DNA of 64,000 bases, from contig NZ_CP031223.1 in assembly GCF_008973485.1 (NCBI RefSeq), forward strand, positions 1,798,001 to 1,862,000, written 5' to 3'. The notes below the pieces were generated by a model that saw nothing but the letters and a program-made list of their open reading frames with translations, was not told the origin of the DNA and ran no database searches. Source of the DNA: Psychrobacillus glaciei. Its GTDB lineage: Bacteria > Bacillota > Bacilli > Bacillales_A > Planococcaceae. The translations under genes and the position numbers were made by a program. Shown one piece after another: positions 35,111 through 43,458 of the stretch. Within the stretch, counting starts at the first letter, position 1, and every line of letters begins with the position of its first letter.

Positions 35111-35677
35111 ATGAAAATAGTAGCAGTAGCCGGCTCAATTGTCGGCTCTAAAACAAAAATAGCAATGATGAAAGTTGTTGAAATGCTTGAAAATAAATAC
35201 CCGAAGCATGAAGTTACACTACTAGATTTAACCGACTATAAATTGGAATTTAGTGATGGTCGTAATTATTTTGAATATGAAGGAGATACAAAATACGTTA
35301 CAGAGACAATAATGGCAGCAGATGCCATTATTATTGGTACGCCAACTTTTCAAGCATCCATACCAGCAACACTAAAAAATATCTTTGACTTACTTCCAGT
35401 CAACGCTTTCCGTGATAAAGTCGTGAGTAGTGTCGTGACTGCCGGTACATCGAAGCACTATTTAATGGTGGAGCAACAATTAAAGCCAATCCTAGCATAT
35501 ATGAAAGCGCACATTGTTCCAACGTATGTATTTATTGAAGAAAAAGATTTCTTACGTAAAGAAATTGTGAATGATGATATCCTTTTTCGTCTAGATCGCT
35601 TAGTCGAAGATACCATGTTAACAGTTGAAGCTTTTGAGATCATTCGAGCGAAAAAAGACGAAGAATATGATTTTTAA
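35111..35677 (+). CDS. NADPH-dependent FMN reductase
   Basis: A 188-residue flavodoxin-fold protein. KIVAVAGSIVGSKTKIAMM is the phosphate-binding loop and IIIGTPTFQASIPATLKNIFD the typical flavin-contact region. It would reduce FMN with NAD(P)H for the preceding LLM monooxygenase. ATG 35111 follows GAAGGAGAG, 15 bases after the LLM stop. Last gene of the operon. Confidence 0.85.
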   Translation: MKIVAVAGSIVGSKTKIAMMKVVEMLENKYPKHEVTLLDLTDYKLEFSDGRNYFEYEGDTKYVTETIMAADAIIIGTPTFQASIPATLKNIFDLLPVNAFRDKVVSSVVTAGTSKHYLMVEQQLKPILAYMKAHIVPTYVFIEEKDFLRKEIVNDDILFRLDRLVEDTMLTVEAFEIIRAKKDEEYDF

Positions 35678-35812
35678 TATTTTAACAACTGATTCATTAA
35701 AACTGGGATAAAGCTTATTACTGAATTTAATTATTTGTAAGAGAAAAACGATCCATAAGTATCATTGTATGATTATTCGATATAGAATAAAGAATTAAAA
35801 GGAATTAATGAA

Positions 35813-35965
35813 ATGGTAAAATTTACACCGACATCTTTGAACTTGCAACATGTAAATTATAAAGTCTTTACCTATCCAGAAGTTATCCAGAAGTTAAGTG
35901 TTTCAATGAGACTAGGCAATTGGGAAAAGGAAGAGCTAGAACTAGAACTGAATAACATTCTTTGA
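35813..35965 (+). CDS. Small hypothetical ORF (50 aa)
   Basis: ATG at 35813 with AAAAGGAAT upstream and a TGA at 35963. The product ends in an acidic repeat (EKEELELELNN). Family not recognised; it may be a real small gene or a relic in the degenerate zone between the two FMN reductase genes. Confidence 0.3.
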   Translation: MVKFTPTSLNLQHVNYKVFTYPEVIQKLSVSMRLGNWEKEELELELNNIL

Positions 35966-35989
35966 TTTCCTGATTAATTCCAAATTGTA

Positions 35990-36737
35990 TACATTTTCAA
36001 ACGAAATTGCCAAAACATCATTCTGAGAGCCGTCTGTTGTGACATCTTATCATTGAGCAAAGCGTTTTGACCGACTAAAAGTTGACCATACTGGCATCTA
36101 TAGAGCGGTTTGGTAAAAAAGAAATTATCGTTCATAGATTTTGAACATCAACAGTATCAACTGAATTCAGACGAGTTTTATGAAGAGGTTCTTGGGAAAA
36201 AGTCCAATTCCAATTGAATATTCGATTGCAGGTTAGGTTCAATTTTTGTTAAATTTGCAGATTTGAAATATTGCAAGCAATTATTAGAAACAATCTTGCA
36301 GCTTTGAAGAAATTGATTCAGAAGGAACTTTTTTTTATTTGAAGGAGGTGATGTATAAACGCTGCCAAATTATTGTAGAACGTAATGGGATTTTAATAAA
36401 TGGAAAAAATGTGATGGTGCATTTCATCACGCTACTTTTATTGTAGAGGATAGTGTAGTAGTAAATGGATGGAATGATCTGAGGAATTGGATTTCAAGCA
36501 TCGGGTTATGTAAATCGTCACTTCTTTGAATAGCTTTATGAACCAGTTGCTGTACTAATTTTGTTTGAGTTTGCAAGAGAAGGAACAGGATTTATGGGTG
36601 ATGAGACCTACGAAAAAGATTGTGAAAAACTATTATTGCCACCATTTTTAGAACCAAAACGTGAACAAATAGAGCAGTTAGAAAGGCAAAAAGATAAAGT
36701 AAGAAACAAAAAAGAATTACGAAAGAATATGAGGTAA
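35990..36737 (+). pseudogene. Degraded second ring-cleaving dioxygenase gene
   Basis: No long frame, but pieces in all three frames match the MhqO family in order: FDRLKVDHTGIY, FGKKEIIVHRFEHQQYQLNSDE and IPIEYSIAG (36.06-36.24 kb), CSFEEIDSEGTFFYL and CQIIVERNG (36.30-36.40), GAFHHATFIVEDSV (36.42), then SGYVNRHFFE, LFEFAREGTGFMGDETYEK and LLLPPFLEPKREQIE (36.50-36.67). At least four frameshifts and several stops are needed. It is a diverged paralogue, not a copy, of the intact gene at 33093. Confidence 0.8.
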
Positions 36738-36741
36738 AACA

Positions 36742-37341
36742 ATGAGTTTTATTAAGAAATTATTCGGATCAAACACAAATGAACAGCAAACAGGAGGAAA
36801 TGACATGTTAAAAATAGGGATCGTTTTAGGAAGTACACGTGAAGGACGCGTTAGTCCACAAGTAGGGAAATGGGTAAAAGAACTTGCAGACAAACGTGGA
36901 GACGCTGAATATGAAATCATTGACATCGCAGAATTTAAATTACCACTATTAGGTGAACCCGGTGGTGATGCATCAGGAGCAGCAGCTTGGTCATCAAAAA
37001 TTAATAGTTGTGATGGATTTGTCTTCATCGTTCAAGAATACAACCATTCAATCACAGGTGCACTAAAAAATGCTTTAGATTACTTACGTGACGAATGGAA
37101 CAATAAAGCTGCTGGTATAGTATCATACGGTTCAGTAGGCGGGGCTCGTGCAACAGAACATTTACGCGGTATTTTAAGTGAATTACTTGTTGCGCATGTT
37201 CGTGTACATCCGGCATTATCACTATTTACTGACTTCGAAAACGGTAATGTATTTAAACCGGCAGACGTTCAAGTAGCTTCAGTAAACCAAATGTTAGACC
37301 AAGTTATCCCTTGGACAACTGCATTAAAAACAATACGTTAG
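36742..37341 (+). CDS. NADPH-dependent FMN reductase-like protein
   Basis: A 199-residue flavodoxin-like reductase. LKIGIVLGSTREGRVSPQVG is the phosphate loop and IVQEYNHSITGALKNALDYL the flavin-contact region with the conserved YNxxxxGxLKNALD pattern. ATG 36742 has TGAGGTAA upstream; ATG 36805, 20 codons later, has a better AGGAGG and would start right at the conserved core, so either is possible. It follows the dead dioxygenase gene, which suggests it once formed an operon with it, as in the intact cluster. Confidence 0.83.
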   Translation: MSFIKKLFGSNTNEQQTGGNDMLKIGIVLGSTREGRVSPQVGKWVKELADKRGDAEYEIIDIAEFKLPLLGEPGGDASGAAAWSSKINSCDGFVFIVQEYNHSITGALKNALDYLRDEWNNKAAGIVSYGSVGGARATEHLRGILSELLVAHVRVHPALSLFTDFENGNVFKPADVQVASVNQMLDQVIPWTTALKTIR

Positions 37342-37358
37342 AAATTGCAAAAATACTA

Positions 37359-37403
37359 AAAATAGAAGTACGAATCTAAGCTATGGTTTGTACTTCTATT
37401 TTA
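37359..37403 (+). terminator. Rho-independent terminator
   Basis: AAATAGAAGTAC / GTACTTCTATTTT stem after the FMN reductase gene. Confidence 0.75.
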
Positions 37404-37650
37404 TATTATAGATTGAGTAAGGTCGAACGATCCTGAGTATCACCTAGCGGGCATTGATGCTTTACCGGGATACGGTATATATTTATGAGCTAACAGGTAG
37501 TAGCTACACAGTTATTCGTATGCTCTTACTTTTATGTTGATAATGAATATTTTAGCATTCACCTTGGCATATAGGGGTAAAAAGAAATTAGAAAAGCTGA
37601 TTTGTGAAATTAGTAGTCATGTATTAGTTTTATAGAAATACTATATTAAA

Positions 37651-37690
37651 TTAACACCGTCCAACTAAGGACGGTGTTAATTTGTTTATC
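37651..37690 (+). terminator. Orphan hairpin
   Basis: TTAACACCGTCC AACTAA GGACGGTGTTAA, a perfect 12-bp stem followed by TTTGTTT. No gene ends just before it. Confidence 0.6.
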
Positions 37691-37709
37691 TACTCACTTT
37701 TTTACAGAA

Positions 37710-37793
37710 ATGCAAAATGAATATGTTTATGAAGGTAATACTGTTGTTGTTACAAAGATTGATCGACTAGTTAGAATAACTATTGAAGATTAG
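37710..37793 (+). pseudogene. Serine recombinase (resolvase) fragment
   Basis: Twenty-seven codons read YEGNTVVVTKIDRLVRI, the conserved GDTVVVxxxDRLxR segment of the resolvase catalytic domain, then stop at 37791. Nothing of the N-terminal Ser region or the HTH remains nearby. Confidence 0.6.
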
Positions 37794-37880
37794 TGCAAAT
37801 ACTAGAGAAATGAAAATCTCTGTCTTTTTTTGAACTAACAACAACAAGAGAATGTAGGCAATTATCCCACACTTAATAGT

Positions 37881-38012
37881 TTATTCAATAGGTAACACGA
37901 GACGAAAAATGGTTTCATTTGGTGAGGTTGATAATAAGAACAATTCACAATGATTAGCTTCTGCGAGTAATCGACTTAATGGTAATCCAAGTCCTAAGCC
38001 TTGCTTCATTTT
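37881..38012 (-). pseudogene. Histidine kinase C-terminal fragment
   Basis: The minus strand encodes KQGLGLGLPLSRLLAEANHC and ends FRLVLPIE-stop at 37881: the G2 ATP-binding box and C-terminus of a HATPase_c domain. The frame is lost just upstream (about 38015), where integrase remnants begin, so this is the end of a deleted sensor kinase gene. Confidence 0.65.
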
Positions 38013-38019
38013 TCTTTAA

Positions 38020-38700
38020 CTGTCTCCTCGATCGATTTCAATATATTTTCTTACTAATAGATCATCGATAAAAATAGTTCTATAACTACTCTTTGTCTTA
38101 GGAGAACGTGAACCAATTATGTCTCGTGTGCTTTCAATGGTGATTGTTTTATTATCAATGTCAAAATGACTCCACTGCAAAGCAAGTGCTTCTCCTTTTC
38201 TCTAAACACAATATGAGAGTGTTTAGAAGTAAGTATAGTTAGTGATCTCTAAAGATTTTTTTGCACATTCTAGAAATATAGCTAATTCACTAGGAGTATA
38301 ATAATCTTCTAATTCCGATCTATTCTCATCACTCTAAGTAAAAGTAAATTTTGTAAAACGATTGCATGGTAATCTTTCATCCTCTACTGCAGCATTAATG
38401 GCTATTTTTCAGAGGTTATGAAATAGTTGTACAGAAGTCGGTTTAAAATTCGCTTCTAGTACATTCAAAAATTCCCTTTTATAAGTGGTTCTATCTAGCT
38501 TTTGTAACTTATAATGACCGATTAAGGACTTCATGTGTAAAACAATTGCAGATTCTCTTCGAACACGTGATTTACCTTTCCAGCTATTCTTATGAGTGTC
38601 GTACCAAATATCTAACAATTCCCCAACGGTTATTTGATCGTGTTCCATTTGTCTAGTTTCACCGCGTAATTAAAGCCCGTTGTCTCCTGTTTCACCTGTC
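38020..38700 (-). pseudogene. Phage-type tyrosine integrase remnant
   Basis: From right to left on the minus strand: an N-terminal core-binding (SAM-like) part (38409-38648, ITVGELLDIWYDTHKNSW...), a middle piece KIAINAAVEDERLPCNRFTK with an in-frame stop, LEDYYTPSELAIFLECAK (about 38270-38310), and RKGEALALQWSHFDID followed by SPKTKSSYRTIFIDD (38.05-38.21 kb). Frameshifts separate the pieces and the catalytic RHRY region at the C-terminus is gone. It marks a former integrated element. Confidence 0.75.
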
Positions 38701-38764
38701 ATAACGTTACTTCCACATTAATAACTGTGTAAAATCACTATTAAAAGAATATCGTTCAGATTTA

Positions 38765-39655
38765 TTATTCCATAGTAGGAATGCTATCCCAATTTTTTTG
38801 TATTACATCTATAAAAGATTGAATTGTTCCTATGTTTTCTTTTTCCTTCATTGTAATGATAGAGGTGTTTACTTTTACCTTTTTCTCGGTAACAAGGATC
38901 GGGATTAAATCACCATTGCTAATTTCTTTTTTTATGAAGTCACTGATTAATAACGCTACTCCGATGTTATTTAATACGGCCTTTTTGATCGCATCCAAAC
39001 TTCCAAACTCGATTACGTTTTGTGATGAGAGTTTTGATTGTTTAAAATATTTACTCATCATCGATTCGAAATAACCGTCAGCTTGATATTTAATTAAGGG
39101 AAATTCCGTTAGTAATTGATCTTCTGGGTACATATCGTATAATTCTTTAGAAACCACTAGAACCATGTCTTCTTCTGCAATCACGATGTTTGTAATTCCA
39201 TTTGTATTTAGGTCCCCCCTAATAATACCTATATCGTATTTGTTTGACTCTATCCCTTTTATAACTTCATCACTGTTACAGGAAATCAACTTTATCTGTA
39301 CTTGAGGATATAGCTTCAGGTATTCAGAAATGACATAAGGAAAATAATAGGAACAATAGCTTTCACCAGCGGCAATCGTTACATTGCCATATGTATTTGA
39401 AAGTTCGGCGAATGATGATTCCATCTCCTCTACTATGGAAAAAAGTTGTTTCGTGTATGTTTTAAGGATTTCACCTGCAGGTGTCAAAAAAGTCTTCTTT
39501 CCTATCCGTATAAATAGTTGCTGTTTCAATTCTTGTTCAAGCGACTGAATTTGTACAGTTACAGCAGGTTGAGTGAAGTTCAGCTGTTGCGCAGCCTTTG
39601 TAAAATTTAAGTACTCTGCTGCAAATTGGAAAGTTTTCAGATGTCTTAATTCCAT
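38765..39655 (-). CDS. LysR family transcriptional regulator
   Basis: A 296-residue regulator with the N-terminal winged HTH MELRHLKTFQFAAEYLNFTKAAQQLNFTQP (positions 1-30 of the protein) and a periplasmic-binding-like effector domain. It is divergent from the dimethylargininase-like gene with 204 bases between, so it probably controls that gene. Effector unknown. Confidence 0.9.
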   Translation of the reverse strand: MELRHLKTFQFAAEYLNFTKAAQQLNFTQPAVTVQIQSLEQELKQQLFIRIGKKTFLTPAGEILKTYTKQLFSIVEEMESSFAELSNTYGNVTIAAGESYCSYYFPYVISEYLKLYPQVQIKLISCNSDEVIKGIESNKYDIGIIRGDLNTNGITNIVIAEEDMVLVVSKELYDMYPEDQLLTEFPLIKYQADGYFESMMSKYFKQSKLSSQNVIEFGSLDAIKKAVLNNIGVALLISDFIKKEISNGDLIPILVTEKKVKVNTSIITMKEKENIGTIQSFIDVIQKNWDSIPTME

Positions 39656-39729
39656 TTAAACTCTACTCCATATTATCAGATTTTTCGAACTGGTTTATAC
39701 GTACAGTGCTGAGTATCGATAAAAAACTG

Positions 39730-39744
39730 TTATGGTTTCCATAA
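39730..39744. promoter_or_regulatory. Candidate LysR-type operator
   Basis: TTATGGTTTCCATAA, a perfect 6-bp inverted repeat around TTT with T-N11-A geometry, in the middle of the divergent gap. Confidence 0.5.
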
Positions 39745-39859
39745 TATCTTTTGATTTTACTGTAAACTCGTAAAAACGTAAAGTATTCATATAAGCTGTA
39801 GCAGCCAAGAAAACGACCTAAAGCCGCTTATATTATTTATATTAGGGAGGAAAATCCAG

Positions 39860-40624
39860 ATGAAATTTTCACAAACTATTGTACGCAAAATTAGCAAGAG
39901 CTTTGTAAACGGTTTAACAACCGTAGATTTAGGTAAACCCGATTATGAAAAAGCATTTGAACAACACAGCAGCTATGTAGAGGCACTGAAACAATGCGGT
40001 GTAAAAGTAACCGTCCTTGAGGCAGATGAGCGTTTTCCTGACTCTACTTTTGTAGAAGACACTGCGATTCTTACTGAAAAATGTGCCATTATTACAAATC
40101 CTGGCGCAGAAAGTCGCAATGGGGAAATTATAGAAATACAAGAAGTACTATCGAATTTCTACGACGAGATAGAGTTAATTCTAGAGCCGGGTACACTTGA
40201 TGGTGGCGACGTAATGCAGGTAGATAACCATTTTTATATTGGTCTTTCCAACCGAACAAATGAAGAAGGGGCGAGACAGCTTAAAGAAATTTTAGAGAAG
40301 TACGATTATAGTGCAACGATTGTGCCTGTAGAAAAGTTTTTTCACTTTAAGACAGGGATATCCTACATAGGGGACAACACTCTAGTGCTAGCAGGGGAAT
40401 TCATCGACAAAGATTTGTTCAGAGATTTTAACAAGATCATCGTCAATGAAGAAGAGGAGTATGCGGCTAACTGCATTCGTATCAACGACTATGTGATTAT
40501 CCCAAAAGGATACGAGGAGACAAAGAAAAAGATTGTTGCTGCTGGTTATTCCGTTATTGAGGTGGGAATGTCTGAGTTCGTCAAGCAGGATGGTGGATTA
40601 ACTTGCCTATCTTTACGATTCTAA
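39860..40624 (+). CDS. Dimethylarginine dimethylaminohydrolase (DDAH)-like protein
   Basis: A 254-residue guanidino-group-modifying enzyme. FPDSTFVEDTAILTEKCAII and EPGTLDGGDVMQVD are substrate-site regions, FFHFKTGISYI carries the catalytic His and the C-terminal GGLTCLSLRF the nucleophilic Cys. The family hydrolyses dimethylarginine or related guanidines to citrulline-type products. ATG 39860 follows AGGGAGGA. Regulated, by inference, by the divergent LysR protein. Confidence 0.87.
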   Translation: MKFSQTIVRKISKSFVNGLTTVDLGKPDYEKAFEQHSSYVEALKQCGVKVTVLEADERFPDSTFVEDTAILTEKCAIITNPGAESRNGEIIEIQEVLSNFYDEIELILEPGTLDGGDVMQVDNHFYIGLSNRTNEEGARQLKEILEKYDYSATIVPVEKFFHFKTGISYIGDNTLVLAGEFIDKDLFRDFNKIIVNEEEEYAANCIRINDYVIIPKGYEETKKKIVAAGYSVIEVGMSEFVKQDGGLTCLSLRF

Positions 40625-40832
40625 ATGGGCTACTAGAATAATATAAGAGACACCATAACTCAAAACCTCTTTTACGAGAGAGCAACTTTATAAAGTGTGG
40701 GAACATAGGACACTTGTGAAGTATCGACAATGTAATTAAGCATTTTTGAAAAAAATAAAGAGCGTTTATAAATCGAGAGCTATTTTTTCTTATTGTGCTA
40801 ACGGGTGCTTAGTTGAACCAACGAATGAAAAA

Positions 40833-40882
40833 CAAATAAGAAATGGCTTAGTTAACTGTCACTGAGTCATTCCTTATTTTAT
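40833..40882. terminator. Long hairpin, probable terminator
   Basis: AAATAAGAAATGGCTTAG pairs with CTGAGTCATTCCTTATTT (some mismatches). A second, shorter hairpin GAGCG...GAGAGCTATTTTTT lies at 40760-40790, followed by GTGCTAACGGGTGCTTAGTT, wording I recall from other Bacillales intergenic repeats. Confidence 0.45.
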
Positions 40883-41029
40883 TTACAAAAAGCACCACAA
40901 ATGCGATGCAGCTAGTTGTGCATATTTACTTACGTTTTTAGTACGAATTTAGGTTTTCTAATAGAAAATTGAACCTGTTATAAGGGTTTCTTTTAAATTT
41001 CTCTTTATATAGTTTTTCGTAAAATTCAT

Positions 41030-41625
41030 CTAAGGTCAGTTTTCCTTTTTTTAGAATTGCATTATCTACAAGCAGGGACAATATTTTCTATCTTATCTAA
41101 TCCTCCTTTTGAAATACGTATTATATGATCTCTTTTACGCTGTTTCTTCCCTGGTATTTTTGTCATTCGTACTCCGAAATAGAAGCATAGGTTATCATTT
41201 TTTTGGAAGTTCTATCCATTCGGTGAAATAATGTTCAACGACCATGTTTCTCTCTCGTTTCATCTTTCCTCTGCGTATTGTGTTTTTAACTTTTGCACTG
41301 TTCCGGACAAGCTTACGTCGCATTTCACTTACATGATCAGGATCATCTTTTAAACGATTACCTGGTCCATTGTAATTCCAATGATTTTCGTTAGATTGGT
41401 CGTTTCCTTTGCATTTTTGAGAACAGTATTTAGCATTTTTTCTCCATTTGTTATTATGAATTTTAAACTCATTCTGACACATTACACACTTCTTAATCAC
41501 AAGATTGGTTATGGGTTTTCCTTGACATTCTTTAGAACAATACCTACGTTTTTCAGGACGACTTGATTTAGTTTTATCCTCTTTTTCGCAATAAACACAT
41601 TTCTTGATAACCGGCTTCCTAAGCC
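41030..41625 (-). pseudogene. HNH endonuclease remnant with tandem zinc knuckles
   Basis: On the minus strand two related zinc knuckles occur in frame: VIKKCVYCEKE...YCSKEC and VIKKCVMCQNE...YCSQKC, then NENHWNYNGPG. After a frameshift near 41190 the HNH motif follows: RKRDHIIRISKGGLDKIENI, VPACR-stop-CNSKK. A stop codon inside the HNH finger and the frameshift show the gene is dead. Homing or phage HNH enzymes have this layout. Confidence 0.7.
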
Positions 41626-41639
41626 TCCTTCAGTTTTAA

Positions 41640-42822
41640 AAGAGCGGGGCATACAAAGTTATAATAAGCTAGGTAGTTTCAATTCTGATATTTCTAAAAG
41701 TGCCTTGGTTATATATGAATTTGGCGCTTTTTTATTTGTCAGCAGTAGAAACCGCATTTTATCGAGTTTCTCTTTATCTACATGCTGCAATGGTCAAGAT
41801 GGTTTGTTTATATTTAAACAACTTCCTCGACTTCACGTAGAATTTGTAGGAAGAGCAGAGGCAACGGAACTAATACATAACCTAATCCTTCCTTCATAAT
41901 TATATCCCATGCTTTTTCGCTATTGTTAAACATAAACATGAAGCATGCTCCACCAATATTACCGAACCAAAAGGAAAGGAAATAGCTACTATTATCTGAA
42001 CTAACGAATCCTAAACCGTCGCCAACATATTAAGTGAGGCATCAGCGATTAAGTCTGTACTTTAGGGTATAGGTATGGTCATCACAGTGTAGGATATGGG
42101 TATAATTGTACTAGTACGGCTAATGTAGGTTCTCTACTGGTGCGGATACTGGTATGATTTTGGAGGAATAAGCATCAGGTGCTGTTAAAAATTATCGAAT
42201 TGAGTATTGGTAGGAATGTAGTAATAACAAGAACCAAAAAAACAACCATAATACGTTTATTAAAAAGATGACCAAGTAATGAAAGAAGGTCAATTGATCA
42301 GCCACTAGGGTTTAATAATAATTAAAGATTAGATGATGACAAGATTCTTTGAATAATATATTTTATATAGAATCAAACATAAAATTTTCACTTCACAAAC
42401 AACCCATGAATACCCCAATATTAAAAATAAAACATGAAATCACATGATAAACTATTTCAACAAGTATCTCTATGTCACTGTTTTCATGGACTTTATGACT
42501 TTTAAAAACAGGACGGAATATGATCAGAACAAAAGTTCGCCTATGGAAATTTACAAAGAGCCATCTAATATTGGTAGGTTTTTTATTTCAAAAAAAAAAT
42601 GACTCAATTATACTTACACATTCCTGTAAATACACCGCCATTTATATAATCATTAGCACTAATAACCTGTTTTTTAATACTTTGTCTGGCATTGTATTAT
42701 TTATAGTGTTTCTCCGAAAACGTTGGTATTACAAGGATTTGGCAATATAAAACATCTTATTACAGTTTATCTATGTTATTGTATATAATGGAGAGAATGA
42801 ATCCGGTTAAGGAGAAAGATGT
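41640..42822. other. Degenerate intergenic zone
   Basis: No gene I can support. The minus strand at about 41880-42020 reads GDGLGFVSSDNSSYFLSFWF in one frame, perhaps part of a lost gene; the plus strand at 42065-42110 reads GHHSVGYGYNC, vaguely like a Gly/Tyr-rich sporulation peptide. The 76-codon plus frame at 42520 has no ribosome site and odd composition. A TATAAT at 42784 with TTACAG 18 bases upstream is a likely promoter for the next operon. Confidence 0.35.
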
Positions 42823-43458
42823 ATGAATACATTAGAGCAATGCGAATTATTAGTAATAGAAGTGTACAAGCATTTTGATGCAAGTCACGACTTTCAACAT
42901 ATTGAGAGAGTGCGAAAGAATGCATTAGAGATATTAGAAACTATCGATAATGCAGACCAAGAAGTTGTGGAGCTTGCTGTTTTACTGCATGATGTAAGTG
43001 ATCCGAAATATGCAAAAGATCATTTGAAATCAGAAGAAACACGCATCATACAACTATTAAAATTGCCAGATGAAAAAGTAGCTCATATTAAAGAAGTGAT
43101 AAAATCCGTTTCGTTTAATGGAGGAAATGAACAACAACCTAAAACAATTGAAGCGGAAATTGTTCGAGATGCGGATCGACTAGATGCAATAGGAGCAGTT
43201 GGAATTGCTCGAACTTTTGCATATGGCGGCTCACGAGGCAGAAAATTATATGATGCAAGTGAAACTCCTCGAGCAAATATGTCAGCAGAAGAATATCGCA
43301 CAAAAGACACAGCATCCGTCACACACTTCTATGAAAAGCTACTTCTCTTGTCGGCAGGAATGATAACTGAAAAAGGAAAAGAACTTGCAACAGAAAGACA
43401 TGCGTTTATGGAACTCTTTCTGCAAAACTTACGTAAAGAAACTGGGGAAATGCTATGA
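42823..43458 (+). CDS. ypgQ: HD-domain phosphohydrolase (YpgQ-like)
   Basis: A 211-residue metal-dependent hydrolase. HDFQHIERV, LLHDVSD (the HD pair) and DADRLDAIGAVGIARTFAYG are the metal-binding motifs of the YedJ/YpgQ family. B. subtilis YpgQ is a Mn-dependent pyrophosphohydrolase acting on nucleotides. ATG 42823 follows AAGGAGA; its stop overlaps the next ATG (ATGA). In B. subtilis ypgQ also neighbours ypgR. Confidence 0.85.
   Translation: MNTLEQCELLVIEVYKHFDASHDFQHIERVRKNALEILETIDNADQEVVELAVLLHDVSDPKYAKDHLKSEETRIIQLLKLPDEKVAHIKEVIKSVSFNGGNEQQPKTIEAEIVRDADRLDAIGAVGIARTFAYGGSRGRKLYDASETPRANMSAEEYRTKDTASVTHFYEKLLLLSAGMITEKGKELATERHAFMELFLQNLRKETGEML

Noticed and set aside
42065-42180. Glycine/tyrosine-rich plus-strand stretch as a YjcZ gene
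   Set aside because: The frame lacks a start, a ribosome site and the hydrophobic helix that defines YjcZ peptides.
42520-42750. 76-codon plus-strand frame
   Set aside because: No ribosome site, no family, and the surrounding DNA is degenerate.
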